From the NCBI RefSeq assembly GCF_003855495.1, contig NZ_CP034086.1, positions 2,455,501-2,519,500 on the forward strand: DNA of 64,000 nucleotides, in the 5' to 3' direction. Below, piece after piece: positions 37,389 to 46,641 of the stretch. Source of the stretch: Methylocystis rosea (GTDB lineage: Bacteria > Pseudomonadota > Alphaproteobacteria > Rhizobiales > Beijerinckiaceae). Made by a program: the position numbers and the translations under genes. Positions within the stretch are counted from its first letter, which is position 1. Each line of letters opens with the position of its first letter. The notes below the pieces were generated by a model, which was not told where the DNA came from, ran no database searches, and worked only from the letters and a program-made list of their open reading frames with translations.

Positions 37389-38927
37389 CTACTTTTGTTG
37401 GGCCGCGCAGAGTTCCCGCCACACCTGCGGCAAGGCGGCGATGATATCATCGGCGATCAGCCCGGGTCCAAAAATCTCGGCGGCGCGCGCATGCATCCAG
37501 GCGGCGCAGGACGCCGCGAGGAAGCCGTCCATGCGCTGCGCCAGCAAGCCGGCGATGACGCCGGTCAAGACGTCGCCCGAGCCTGCGGTGGCAAGCCACG
37601 GCGTCGCATAAGGGAGGATTGAGGCGCGTCCGTCCGGTGCGGCGACGACCGTGTCCGCCCCCTTGAAGAGCACAACTGCGCCGCTGGCGCGCGCCGCCTC
37701 GCGCGCCTTGTCGAGTTTCGAGCGGCAGCCGCAGTCGCTCTCGCAAGCGGCGAAGAGCCGCGCGAACTCGCCGGCGTGCGGCGTCATCACCACCGGGCCC
37801 GGCGCAGCGCGCGTTGCGCGCCACAGCCGCTCTGGATCGCCGGCGAAGCTCGAGAGCGCGTCCGCGTCGAGGACCGCGGCGCGGCGATAGGCCTGCGGCG
37901 CAAGCGCTGTTTCGACCTGTGCGCAGCTTTCCTCGCTGACGCCCAGCCCCGGACCGATGGCCACGGCATTCTTTCGTTCATCGGAGAGAACCTTGGCGAG
38001 GCCGTTCGCGCCGTCGGCCGGCCGAACCATGACGGACGTGAGCGCGCTGGCGTTGACCGCGAGCGCTTCCATTGGGCTGGCGAGCGTCACGAGGCCCGCG
38101 CCGGCGCGCAAGGCCGCAGCCGCCGAAAGCCGCGCGGCGCCTGTAAAGGAGGCGCCGCCCGAAACGACCAGCGCGTGGCCGCGCGAATATTTGTGGCCCT
38201 CGACTTGCGGCAGCGGCAGCGCGTCGCGCCAGAGCTGCGGCATGTTGACGAACGTCTCAACGGCGAGCGAATCGAGCGCGGAGGGTCGAATGCCGATATG
38301 CGTACAGGTGAGCGCGCCGCAATGCAGACGGCCGGGCAATAGCAGATGGCCCGTCTTCACGCGAAAGAAGGTGACGGTCGCGTCGGCCTCCACCGCCGCG
38401 CCGCGCACCGCGCCGGTCGTGCCGTCGACGCCGCTGGGAATATCGACGGCGACGACGTTCTGGCCGCTTTCGCGACGCCAGCGGTTCAGGCGGCGGACGA
38501 GCGCGCTTGCGTTCGAATCCAGATCGCGCGCGAGGCCGGTCCCAAACAGAGCGTCGATCACGAGATCGACGCCGTCGAAGCTGCAGTCGAGCGCGGACGT
38601 GACTGGACAAGGCCAAGCAGCGGCCGCTTGCGCCGCGTCGCCGCGCAATTGGTCGAGCGGGGTCAGGGAAGCGACGCGGACTTTATAGCGCAGCGCGCGC
38701 AGCAGCCGCGCCGCGACAAAACCGTCGCCGCCATTGTTGCCAGGACCGCAGAGCACCAAGACCCGCCGCCCGCTGGTGCGTTGGAGAATTTGGCTGGTCG
38801 CCCGCGCGATCGCCGCGGCGGCGCTCTCCATCAGCGACATCGCCGGCACGCCGCTCTCGATCGTTAGGCGATCGGCGCGCGCCATTTGATCCGTCGTGAG
38901 GATTTCGAGCGGGAAAGCGGAGGGCAT
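37389..38927 (-). CDS. nnr: Bifunctional NAD(P)H-hydrate epimerase and ADP/ATP-dependent dehydratase
   Basis: A 512-residue fusion of both NAD(P)HX repair activities. The N-terminal epimerase half has the YjeF_N motifs LCGPGNNGGDGFVAARLL and AVDIPSGVDGTTG. The C-terminal kinase-like dehydratase half has HALVVSGGASFTGAARL, GPGLG, VVMTPHAGEFARLF and TAGSGDVLTGVIAGLLAQ. Together they restore hydrated NADH and NADPH. I chose ATG 38927 (MPSAFPLEIL) because the domain begins there; the frame is open to 39296 but the added residues look like antisense of the neighbouring gene. Same fusion is usual in proteobacteria. Confidence 0.93.
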   Translation of the reverse strand: MPSAFPLEILTTDQMARADRLTIESGVPAMSLMESAAAAIARATSQILQRTSGRRVLVLCGPGNNGGDGFVAARLLRALRYKVRVASLTPLDQLRGDAAQAAAAWPCPVTSALDCSFDGVDLVIDALFGTGLARDLDSNASALVRRLNRWRRESGQNVVAVDIPSGVDGTTGAVRGAAVEADATVTFFRVKTGHLLLPGRLHCGALTCTHIGIRPSALDSLAVETFVNMPQLWRDALPLPQVEGHKYSRGHALVVSGGASFTGAARLSAAAALRAGAGLVTLASPMEALAVNASALTSVMVRPADGANGLAKVLSDERKNAVAIGPGLGVSEESCAQVETALAPQAYRRAAVLDADALSSFAGDPERLWRATRAAPGPVVMTPHAGEFARLFAACESDCGCRSKLDKAREAARASGAVVLFKGADTVVAAPDGRASILPYATPWLATAGSGDVLTGVIAGLLAQRMDGFLAASCAAWMHARAAEIFGPGLIADDIIAALPQVWRELCAAQQK

Positions 38928-39041
38928 GGCGCGATGGTGACCGAAGGCCGCCGCCCGCGCAATGGGCGCCGGTTCACAAGATGGACGCAACGCCCGATGA
39001 CGCGGCGCCGCATTCCGTCGCGCCTCGGTTTCCGGTATGTC

Positions 39042-39566
39042 ATGATGGACATGCTGACCGCCGCGCTCATCGCCTTTGACTCTCCCGCCGCGCCGCTGCG
39101 CCGGGAGGCCGTGGCGCGCAGCCTCGGTTCGCTCGTCGAGTCGTGCGTTCAAGGACTGATCGCCGACGCTCTGATTCTCGCCGCGCCGGGACGAGGCCTG
39201 GCCCGGATCGCCGATGAAGCCGGCTGCGCGCTGATCGAAACGCCGCACGCCGCCGACGGCTTGGCGCAGGCGGTGAAAGCGGCGCAGCGCGACCATCTTC
39301 TCCTTTTGCTGGCCGGTTTCGCCGTTGAGCGCGACTTCGCCGAGGAAGCGCAGGATTTTTTTGCCTTTGGCGACGCCAGCCGCGCCCGAACGCTTCGGCT
39401 GGCTCCGGATTCCTTGATCACTCGTCTTGCGCCGGGTCTGGCGCGTCCGGTGGGGCTCATTGCGCCAAAAAGCGCGCTCTTATCCGCCGAAGGCGCGGAT
39501 CTCGCGCGACTTGCGCGAAAGATGCGGGGAGCCGATCTGAGGACCCGCGCCCGCCGAGTCTTGTAG
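39042..39566 (+). CDS. Conserved-type hypothetical protein with nucleotidyltransferase-like features
   Basis: A protein of about 174 residues starting at ATG 39042 (or 39045 or 39051). The sequence LIADALILAAPGRGLARIADEAGC, then AVKAAQRDHLLLLLAGFAVE, has the strand-loop-helix rhythm of small glycosyl- or nucleotidyltransferase-like Rossmann domains, but the usual metal-binding Asp-x-Asp is not evident. It is divergent from the NAD(P)HX repair gene and convergent with the metallopeptidase gene. The family is not firmly recognised and no function is proposed. Confidence 0.5.
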   Translation: MMDMLTAALIAFDSPAAPLRREAVARSLGSLVESCVQGLIADALILAAPGRGLARIADEAGCALIETPHAADGLAQAVKAAQRDHLLLLLAGFAVERDFAEEAQDFFAFGDASRARTLRLAPDSLITRLAPGLARPVGLIAPKSALLSAEGADLARLARKMRGADLRTRARRVL

Positions 39567-39572
39567 CTTTCA

Positions 39573-40460
39573 CTAATTGAACGTGTTGCAGGCGTCGATG
39601 CTGCCCGTGCGCAAGCCTTTCAGCAGCCATTGCGTGCGCTGCGCCGCCGAGCCATGCGTAAAGCTATCCGGCACCACATAGCCGCGAGTCGCCCTTTGCT
39701 GCCGGTCGTCGCCGATCGCCTGCGCCGAAGCGACCGCCTGTTCGATGTCGCCTTCTTCGAGAATGGGCTTCTGCTTGTTGGCGTTGTTGGCCCAGACCCC
39801 GGCGAGGCAATCCGCCATCAGCTCCGCGCGCACCGAAAGCGCATTGGCCTCCGAACGGCTGCCGGCGAGTTGCTGCGCCCTCTGAATCTTCGGCAGAATG
39901 CCCAGCAAGTTTTGGATGTGATGGCCCATCTCATGAGAGATTACATAGGCATAGGCGAAATCGCCGCCGCCGCCGAAGCGCCGTTGCATGTCGCGAAAGA
40001 AGGACGTGTCGAGATAGATGCGCTGGTCAATCGGACAATAGAACGGCCCCATCGCCGACTGCGCCGTTCCGCAGCGCGACTGGGTGTAGCCGTTGAAGAG
40101 AACGAGCCGCGGCGGCTGAAAGCGCACGCCCTTTTGCTCGGGAAGCACTCGCGACCAGACCTGCTCGTTGGAGCCCACCACCTTTGCGACGAAGCGCCCC
40201 AGTTGATCGGTCGGCGCGCTTTGCCGCGGCGCCTCCTGGCGGGGCAATGCCACCTCGCGCTCCTGGCGCATATTGTTGATCATCTGCGCGCCGCCGATGA
40301 GAATCGCGGGGTTAATTCCAAGCGCCCAGCCGATCAATCCGAGAATCACCATCGTGCCAAGGCCGAGGCCCCCCGCGCCCATGCGGGGCCCGCCTCCCAT
40401 CGGCCCGCCGCCGCGGCGATCCTCGATATTCTCGGACGACTGGAGATCTTCCCATTTCAT
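39573..40460 (-). CDS. YpfJ-type neutral zinc metallopeptidase-like protein
   Basis: A 295-residue protein of the YpfJ family. A short cytoplasmic head (MKWEDLQSSENIEDRRGGG) precedes a glycine-rich stretch and one helix (GTMVILGLIGWALG). The extracytoplasmic domain contains the zinc motif VISHEMGHHIQNLLG and the downstream EANALSVRAELMADCLAG, where Glu is the probable third ligand. Family cysteines occur in RCGTAQSAMGPFYCP. Membrane-anchored, probably periplasmic. Proteolytic activity in this family is presumed rather than well shown. Confidence 0.9.
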   Translation of the reverse strand: MKWEDLQSSENIEDRRGGGPMGGGPRMGAGGLGLGTMVILGLIGWALGINPAILIGGAQMINNMRQEREVALPRQEAPRQSAPTDQLGRFVAKVVGSNEQVWSRVLPEQKGVRFQPPRLVLFNGYTQSRCGTAQSAMGPFYCPIDQRIYLDTSFFRDMQRRFGGGGDFAYAYVISHEMGHHIQNLLGILPKIQRAQQLAGSRSEANALSVRAELMADCLAGVWANNANKQKPILEEGDIEQAVASAQAIGDDRQQRATRGYVVPDSFTHGSAAQRTQWLLKGLRTGSIDACNTFN

Positions 40461-40643
40461 ATTCGCGCGCTCCGGACCGGCGCCCGGGGGGCGCTGCTCG
40501 ATGGCTATTTAAGCGAGCTTATCGGCTCTTGGTAGAGTTTATGCAGGCGGCGGCCGGCGCGCAGACGCCGACCGCAACCGTTTGGGCGCAAAACACATGC
40601 AAAGATCTCAACTTCAGCTCGTTCAGCCAGCGGCAGCCTCGCG

Positions 40644-41693
40644 ATGAAGCCTCTTGAAAATAAGAGTCACGCTCAAACAATAGCGGGTTTTATTCATCAC
40701 TATTTTATTTACATCGTCGGAGCTTCCTACTGTGCAGCCGCGCTTTGGCCAACGGCCGGCCTGAAGATTCGCAGCGTAGAACTCGCGCCACTCGATCTCT
40801 TCGCGGTGAAGCTGCATGTTTCGCCGCCGACGATCATGTTGGCGCTCCTGCTTTTCAATGCAGGGTTCTCCGCCAAGACCGCCGACATCAAAAATTTGCT
40901 GGGCCGGCCGACCCTCTTGGCGTCAGGGTTGGCGGCCAATATTCTGGTGCCGCTCGCCTTTATCGCCGCGATGAGCGGCACGCTGTTGTTTTGGCACAAT
41001 CCCCAAGAGGTTCAACAGATCCTGGTTGGACTCGCGCTTATCGCATCCATGCCGATTGCGGGCGCTTCGACGGCTTGGTCGCAAAATGCGAATGGCAATC
41101 TCGCGCTCAGCCTCTCACTCGTGCTGCTCACGACGCTGCTCAGTCCGATACTGACGCCGCTTGTTCTGCATGGAGTCGGCTATGTGACGATCGGGGACTA
41201 TTCCGAAGACCTGCACGAACTCGCCTCCGGCGGCGCATTCGCCTTTCTCGGCGCATGGGTGATCCTGCCGACGGTTTTAGGACTCGCGGTCAACAGGTTC
41301 GTGGGGCAAGCCGGGGTCGGAGTCGCAAGCCCTTACCTGAAGATCGCGAATATGATCGTCCTGGCGCTGCTCAATTATTCGAACGCGGCGCTGTCCTTGC
41401 CGAACGTCGTCGCTCATCCCGACTTGGATTTTTTGGCGGCGATTCTGGCGATCGTCGGCGGCTTATGCCTCGTGATGTTCGCGGCTGGCTACGGTCTCGC
41501 CCGGGCCTTGGACGCCACTCGGGCGGACACAGCTTCGATGATGTTCGGTCTGGGGATGAACAACAACGGCACGGCGCTGGTGCTTGCCTCAACGGCCCTT
41601 GCCGAGCATCCGCAAGTGATGCTGCCGGTCATCCTTTACAACCTCGTCCAGCATTTTGCTGCGTCGCTCGTCGATCGCGCGGCATCTCGATAG
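40644..41693 (+). CDS. BASS-family (bile acid:sodium symporter-like) transporter
   Basis: A 349-residue membrane protein with about nine to ten helices. It has the SBF-domain landmarks PPTIMLALLLFNAGFSAK, LVGLALIASMPIAGASTAW and, near the end, MMFGLGMNNNGTALVLAST, where the Asn-rich loop belongs to the sodium/substrate site of the family. Proteobacterial relatives move organic acids such as pyruvate, pantoate or sulfur compounds; the substrate here is unknown. The first 20 residues are basic and polar, and a shorter start is possible. Confidence 0.85.
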   Translation: MKPLENKSHAQTIAGFIHHYFIYIVGASYCAAALWPTAGLKIRSVELAPLDLFAVKLHVSPPTIMLALLLFNAGFSAKTADIKNLLGRPTLLASGLAANILVPLAFIAAMSGTLLFWHNPQEVQQILVGLALIASMPIAGASTAWSQNANGNLALSLSLVLLTTLLSPILTPLVLHGVGYVTIGDYSEDLHELASGGAFAFLGAWVILPTVLGLAVNRFVGQAGVGVASPYLKIANMIVLALLNYSNAALSLPNVVAHPDLDFLAAILAIVGGLCLVMFAAGYGLARALDATRADTASMMFGLGMNNNGTALVLASTALAEHPQVMLPVILYNLVQHFAASLVDRAASR

Positions 41694-41716
41694 ACCTTAG
41701 CGAAAACCTGCGCAGT

Positions 41717-42559
41717 TCACGACGCGTCCCATTCCTTCGGCCACTCCTCCCGCAGCCGGCCGCCGAGCCGCACCGGCGAGATCATCGTCGCCAGCCCGTC
41801 GGCGCCGATTTCGGCCGCCACGCCGCAGAAGGTGGCTTCGCCATTGGCGGGCTCATAGCGCGCGCCGGGCGTCTTGCGCAGGAAGCGGCGAAGCGGCTCC
41901 TCCTTGTCCATGCCGACGACGGAGTCGTAATCGCCCGTCATGCCCGCGTCGGTCTGATAGCCGGTGCCTCCCGGCAGGATCTGCGCGTCGGCGGTCGGCG
42001 TATGCGTGTGCGAGCCGACCACCACGGACGCGCGGCCGTCGACGAAATGCGCCATCGCCATTTTCTCGCTCGACGCCTCGGCGTGCATGTCGATCAAGAT
42101 GGCGTCACATCCGACGCCAAGCGGGCAGGCGCCCAGCTCGCGCTCGATGGCGGCAAAAGGGTCGTCGAGCGCGTCCATGAAGACCCGGCCGATCGGATTG
42201 ACGACGAGCACCTGCTGCCCGCGCGCCGCTGTATAGAGGCTGGCGCCGCGTCCCGGCGTTCCCGGCGGATAATTGACCGGGCGCAGCAGCCGCGGCTGGC
42301 GCTCGATGAAAACCAGCGCCTCGCGCTGATCGAAGGCGTGATTGCCGAGCGTGACGCAATCAACGCCAAGGCCGAGCATCTCATCGCAGATCGCTTCGGT
42401 GATGCCGAAGCCTCCGGCGGCGTTCTCGCCATTGGCGACGACGAAGTCGAGCGCCCATTTTTCACGCAGTCGCGGCACAAAGCGCGATAAAGCCGCGCGG
42501 CCCGAACGGCCCAGAACGTCGCCGATGAAGAGAATGCGGAGCGGCGGGGATTTCGACAT
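41717..42559 (-). CDS. YmdB-family metallophosphoesterase
   Basis: A 280-residue protein of the TIGR00282 family. Metal-binding motifs are FIGDVLGRSGR, VANGENAAGGFG, TLGNHAFDQ, DMHAEASSEK and VVGSHTHTPTADA, all intact. Bacillus YmdB hydrolyses 2',3'-cyclic nucleotides in vitro and affects biofilm and motility choices; the role in alphaproteobacteria is not settled. It is convergent with the BASS transporter gene and divergent from pabB. Confidence 0.9.
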   Translation of the reverse strand: MSKSPPLRILFIGDVLGRSGRAALSRFVPRLREKWALDFVVANGENAAGGFGITEAICDEMLGLGVDCVTLGNHAFDQREALVFIERQPRLLRPVNYPPGTPGRGASLYTAARGQQVLVVNPIGRVFMDALDDPFAAIERELGACPLGVGCDAILIDMHAEASSEKMAMAHFVDGRASVVVGSHTHTPTADAQILPGGTGYQTDAGMTGDYDSVVGMDKEEPLRRFLRKTPGARYEPANGEATFCGVAAEIGADGLATMISPVRLGGRLREEWPKEWDAS

Positions 42560-42681
42560 GGGCCGTCATAGCCCGCGCGCGCCGCCAGAGCAAAGCGGAT
42601 CGGAGGTTGCGCGACGACGCGGCGTTTCATAACTGGAGCCGGCTGATGTAACATCACATTCCATTGCGAGCCCCGCCAAAA

Positions 42682-43866
42682 ATGCAAGACGCCGCCGAAC
42701 GCCCCGCCGTCCTGACGCAAAAAGACGCGCCGGCGCGGCCTTACGTCGTTTTCGAAGACGGCCGCAGCGACGGACAGGCGCTGCTGTTCGAGGAGCCGGA
42801 AGAGATCATTGTCGCGCGCGCGGCGAAAGACGTCGCGGCGGCGTTCGAACGCATGGAGGCGGCGACGAAGCGGGGCCTCTATCTCGCCGGCTACGCGGGT
42901 TACGAACTCGGCTATGCGCTCGAGCCCAGATTCGCCGCTCAAGCGACGCCCGACGCGCAGACGCCGCTGCTCCTTTTCGGCGCGTTTCGAGCGCCGCGGC
43001 CCTGGTCGCTGCCGCCCGCCGAGAGCGCGGCGCCGAACGTTCCGCTATCCCCTGCCTGGACTCAGGAGGAGTACACGCAGCGATTCAACACGTGCCGAGA
43101 CTATATTTTCGCCGGCGACGTTTATCAGATCAATCTCACCTTCCCCCTGTACGGACGCTATGACGGCGATGCGCTTTCGCTGTATCGCGGTCTGCGCAAG
43201 CGCCAGCCGGTCGCTTATGGCGGCGTCGTCGCGCTGGAAGCCGAAACCGTCGTGTCGCTGTCGCCGGAAGTCTTCTTCGAGGCGCAGGACCGCGACATTC
43301 GCGCTCGCCCGATGAAAGGCACGGCGCAGCGCGGCGTGATGCCGACCGAAGACATGGCGCGCGCGCAATATCTCGTCGAAGACGAAAAGTCACGCGCCGA
43401 AAATCTGATGATCGTCGATCTTCTTCGAAATGATCTCTCTCGCCTCGCCGTCGTCGGCACCGTGAAAGTGACGGATCTTTTCACCATCCAAACCTATCCG
43501 ACGCTGCATCAGATGACGTCGGGCATCGAGGCGCGGCTGCGCGACGACGTGACGCTGAAGGATCTGTTCACCGGGCTTTTCCCTTGCGGCTCGGTGACCG
43601 GCGCGCCCAAGATCCGCGCGATGGAAATCATCCGCGATCTCGAATGTGCCGCGCGCGGCGTCTATTGCGGGGCGCTCGGCGTCATCGCGCCTGATGGCGA
43701 CATTCGTTTCAACGTCGCGATCCGCACGCTGACCATTTTTCCGGAAGGCGACCTCGTTTGCAATGTCGGCTCCGCCGTCGTCGCCGACTCCCGCGCGCGC
43801 GAAGAGTATGAGGAATGTCTAATCAAGGCGCGCTTTCTGACGGGCGCGAGAACGACTTCGGCCTGA
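42682..43866 (+). CDS. pabB: Aminodeoxychorismate synthase component I
   Basis: A 394-residue chorismate-binding enzyme making 4-amino-4-deoxychorismate for folate synthesis. Key blocks are GDVYQINLTFPL, SPEVFFE, RPMKGTAQRG, DEKSRAENLMIVDLLRNDL and FPCGSVTGAPKIRAMEII. PIKGT-type wording appears as PMKGT. ATG 42682 is preferred over the upstream TTG 42664. It overlaps pabC by 52 bases, so the two consecutive steps to p-aminobenzoate are co-expressed. The glutamine amidotransferase subunit PabA is not in the window. Confidence 0.93.
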   Translation: MQDAAERPAVLTQKDAPARPYVVFEDGRSDGQALLFEEPEEIIVARAAKDVAAAFERMEAATKRGLYLAGYAGYELGYALEPRFAAQATPDAQTPLLLFGAFRAPRPWSLPPAESAAPNVPLSPAWTQEEYTQRFNTCRDYIFAGDVYQINLTFPLYGRYDGDALSLYRGLRKRQPVAYGGVVALEAETVVSLSPEVFFEAQDRDIRARPMKGTAQRGVMPTEDMARAQYLVEDEKSRAENLMIVDLLRNDLSRLAVVGTVKVTDLFTIQTYPTLHQMTSGIEARLRDDVTLKDLFTGLFPCGSVTGAPKIRAMEIIRDLECAARGVYCGALGVIAPDGDIRFNVAIRTLTIFPEGDLVCNVGSAVVADSRAREEYEECLIKARFLTGARTTSA

Positions 43867-44480
43867 TCGAAACGCTGCTGTGGACGCGCGACGAGGGCTT
43901 CGGCTTGCTGGCCGAACATCTCGCGCGGCTTGCGGCTTCGAGCGCCGCGCTCGGCTTCGCCGATGATGAGGCGCGAGTCCGCGACGCGCTGTACGCCGCT
44001 GTCGCGGGGACGTCGAACGGGCGCCTTCGCGTGCGGCTGGTCCTGGCGCGCGACGGAACTATCGAAACCGCCGTCACGCCGATTGAGCCGATTCCGAGCG
44101 ATACCGTCTGGCGCGTCGCCGTCGCAAAGCGGCGCTTTTCCTCAGCCGATCCGCTGTTGCGGCACAAGACGACGCAGCGCGCGCTCTATGAAGACGCGCT
44201 CGCCGAGGCGGCGCAGCGCTACGGGGCCGATGAAGTTGTCTTTCAAAATGAGCGCGACGAGCTTTGCGAAGCGGCGCGCTGCAACCTCTTCGCGCCTCAT
44301 GGCGACATTTTGCTGACCCCGCCGCAGTCCTGCGGCCTGCTGCCGGGAACGCTGCGCGCCGCGCTCATCGCGCAAGGACGCGCCCGCGAGTCGGTTCTGC
44401 GGCTCGAAGATATTTCGCAGTCAGAGTTTTTTCTCGGCAATTCGGTGCGCGGGCTGGTTCGCGCGCGGCTCGTCGATTAA
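43815..44480 (+). CDS. pabC: Aminodeoxychorismate lyase (class IV aminotransferase fold)
   Basis: A 221-residue PLP enzyme of class IV, shorter than branched-chain aminotransferases. The PLP lysine is in LLRHKTTQRALYEDAL, the cofactor-binding stretch is DEVVFQNERDELCEAARCNLF, and the C-terminal LLPGTLRAALI fits the family. In this position, overlapping pabB, it should release pyruvate from aminodeoxychorismate to give p-aminobenzoate. The start at ATG 43815 lies inside pabB. Confidence 0.88.
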   Translation: MSNQGALSDGRENDFGLIETLLWTRDEGFGLLAEHLARLAASSAALGFADDEARVRDALYAAVAGTSNGRLRVRLVLARDGTIETAVTPIEPIPSDTVWRVAVAKRRFSSADPLLRHKTTQRALYEDALAEAAQRYGADEVVFQNERDELCEAARCNLFAPHGDILLTPPQSCGLLPGTLRAALIAQGRARESVLRLEDISQSEFFLGNSVRGLVRARLVD

Positions 44481-44583
44481 CGGGCGAGCGGCCGAAAGCG
44501 ACCCTCTCGCTCTCGTTCGCGCCCAAACAGCAGCAGCGCTGCGATACTTAGGCTCGCCGCCTTATTGACAATTTATCGAAACA

Positions 44584-44612
44584 CTGCGGCCGATTGCTTA
44601 TCTCGGCCGCAG
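44584..44612. terminator. Bidirectional terminator-like hairpin
   Basis: CTGCGGCCGA (44584-44593) and TCGGCCGCAG (44603-44612) form a perfect ten-base stem with a nine-base loop. T-rich sequence follows on the plus strand (CTTATTT). On the minus strand TGTTT follows. It sits between the convergent pabC and the secreted-protein gene. Confidence 0.6.
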
Positions 44613-44627
44613 CTTATTTGCTACGCT

Positions 44628-45011
44628 TTATTCAACTATCCCGCGTGCACGGCCGAACGACACTTTGCAGGAACAACCAGTCCCGAGCCATCCGGGCTCG
44701 TTGAGCAAGCAGGTCTTCACGTTGGTCGCACAGTAATACCCCTCGCTCGCGACAGTCGCGGACGGAGCGGCGCCGTAATAGCCGATGTTCCCAGAGCCAT
44801 AATAGCCGGACCCCGAGGCAGAGCCGTCATAGCCGTAGCTATACGGGTAGCTTGTCGCCACGCCCGGCGCCATGCCGTGGTAGCCCAATTGGCGGTGCCC
44901 CCCATCCCTGACACAGCGGCTCCATGCGGAAGCTGGGGTGGAAATTGACATCATACCGATCGCCATAGTGGCGGCGAGCGCCGCAGTAATTATCTTGCGT
45001 GAGTTCGTCAT
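44628..45011 (-). CDS. Secreted Tyr/Gly-rich protein with cysteine-rich tail
   Basis: A 127-residue protein with a signal peptide (KIITAALAATMAIGMMSIST, cleavage near ASA). The middle is rich in Gly, Ser and Tyr (YPYSYGYDGSASGSGYYGSG), and the end has the cysteine pattern CATNVKTCLLNEPGWLGTGC followed by SCKV. AAGGAG lies eight bases before ATG 45011; a longer frame to 45113 is rejected. Similar short exported proteins are frequent in Rhizobiales without known function. The tail may bind metal or form disulfides. Confidence 0.7.
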   Translation of the reverse strand: MTNSRKIITAALAATMAIGMMSISTPASAWSRCVRDGGHRQLGYHGMAPGVATSYPYSYGYDGSASGSGYYGSGNIGYYGAAPSATVASEGYYCATNVKTCLLNEPGWLGTGCSCKVSFGRARGIVE

Positions 45012-45209
45012 TGGTAGAACTCCTTCGTCTAGGCTCAGCCAGGTCCTTGTAAAACCCCAACGTCCACCCCTGTAACGCGAGCCCCGCTTTGCTTGTTCCC
45101 GCCCAGGCGGCACGGAACGGCAACAGCGGGAGGCGCGTTGGACGACAACGCTTTCGCGCGCCCGGAGCCGAGTCCCGCTTAACCATCCGATCTGTCGCGC
45201 TATAAAAAA

Positions 45210-46496
45210 TCAGGTCTGCCCCGGTTTCAGCCGGTAGAAAATATGCCTGCCGATAACATCCATCTTTCGGAGCGCGCGGGCCCAGCGCGGATGGGCGTAA
45301 TTGGCGTGGTAATGCGTCGAACGGCCGACGTCGGAGATGTAGGTTCGACCCGCCATGACCTCCTTGGCGACGCGCACCGCCTGTTCCCAGGCGTCGCCTT
45401 CGGTGATGCGGAGCGACTTGCCCTCGCAGGCGAAGGAGAACTGGCAGCCGCGATAGCGATAGCGGTTCTGATAAACGACGCCGCAGACGCTTGCAGGATA
45501 AAGCCCGCTCTGAACGCGGTTGAGCACCACCTGCGCGACGGCGGCCTGCCCGGCCTCGGGCTCGCTGCGGGCCTCGAAATAAACCGCTTCCGCCAGGCAG
45601 CGGGCCTCGCGGCCAAGCTTTTCCGGATCGATTGAGGCGGCGTAATCCGGACGTGACGCGCTCAACGCCTGGCCTGGCGTCGACAGCGCCAGCGTCGCGC
45701 CGGGGAAGGACGACACTTCGATGGGCACGGCGTCCGGCTGCGCCGGCGTCGATGAGCCCAGCGCGACGGCGCGCGGCGTCTGCGGGCTTGCCCCATGAAG
45801 GGCGCGTTCGGTCAGCGCCTCCCGCCCGAGGTCGCGGGGCGCGTCGGCCCCCGTCGGCGTCGAGATCGACGAACTCTGCGCCGGCGAGGCGGCCGCCATC
45901 GACTTTTGCGTCGTCGCCGGCTCCGGCGCGGAGCCCGCGTCCGCCTCTTCGAGCGCTTCGTCGCCGGGGGTTTTGCCGCGAGGCGCAAGCGGCGTCGCCG
46001 TCGGCCGAGTCGACTTGCCATCGAGGCCGAAGGAGAGTGGCGGCGATTCGCTCAGCCCTAAATTTGCAGGCTGTGGCCGGCGCGTCTCGAAGCCGGGCCG
46101 CATGGCGACCACCGGATCGCCCTTATGCCGTCGATCGACCTGGGGAAAATGCTTCACGTCGGGCTTGAGATCGACATGCGGCTCGCGCTCGTCGGAAACG
46201 CCCTCCTCCGGGCCGCCGACGTTGAGGCGCGCCTGCTGAATTTGGGCGCGGCTGGGCCCATAGAAGCCGTAATCGCCGCTTGCCGCCTCGCTGAAGCCGA
46301 GCGCCAGCGCCCCGGGCGCGCGCGCCGCGAGCGGAGAAACGCGCCAATCGGCGACGGGGTCCTGCCCGGCGACTGCGGTGAAGGAGACCAGCATGCCGAC
46401 GCCGAGCGCCCAGGGCGCCGTTACGCTAAAGACCCAGGGCGCAACCCCTCTGCGCACGAAACGCGTTCTCGACTGACGACGCATAGACTGATCCAT
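45210..46496 (-). CDS. SleB-type cell wall hydrolase with long proline-rich linker
   Basis: A 428-residue protein. A membrane anchor lies near the N terminus (SVTAPWALGVGMLVSFTAVA), followed by about 250 residues rich in Pro, Ala and Ser that are probably disordered. The C-terminal 130 residues are a Hydrolase_2/SleB domain: LAEAVYFEARSEPEAGQAAV with the catalytic Glu, then CQFSFACEGK and ISDVGRSTHYHANYAHPRWA. It should cleave peptidoglycan in the periplasm as a lytic transglycosylase/amidase-like enzyme. ATG 46496 is chosen; TTG 46517 and ATG 46484 are alternatives. Confidence 0.85.
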   Translation of the reverse strand: MDQSMRRQSRTRFVRRGVAPWVFSVTAPWALGVGMLVSFTAVAGQDPVADWRVSPLAARAPGALALGFSEAASGDYGFYGPSRAQIQQARLNVGGPEEGVSDEREPHVDLKPDVKHFPQVDRRHKGDPVVAMRPGFETRRPQPANLGLSESPPLSFGLDGKSTRPTATPLAPRGKTPGDEALEEADAGSAPEPATTQKSMAAASPAQSSSISTPTGADAPRDLGREALTERALHGASPQTPRAVALGSSTPAQPDAVPIEVSSFPGATLALSTPGQALSASRPDYAASIDPEKLGREARCLAEAVYFEARSEPEAGQAAVAQVVLNRVQSGLYPASVCGVVYQNRYRYRGCQFSFACEGKSLRITEGDAWEQAVRVAKEVMAGRTYISDVGRSTHYHANYAHPRWARALRKMDVIGRHIFYRLKPGQT

Positions 46497-46641
46497 GTGC
46501 GACGGCGCGTCTGGCAAGGCGCCGCGATTTGCGTCGCTCCGCCTCGGATGCGATCCTTCGCAAAACCTTATCGTTCATTAGCCTTGCGGAACCGTTGCCG
46601 GCGCGGCGCCGCCATCGTGCCAGAATGACGCAACGGCGCGA

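Noticed and set aside
37389..39296. 635-residue version of the NAD(P)HX repair enzyme
   Set aside because: Residues before ATG 38927 are antisense to the neighbouring gene and carry no domain.
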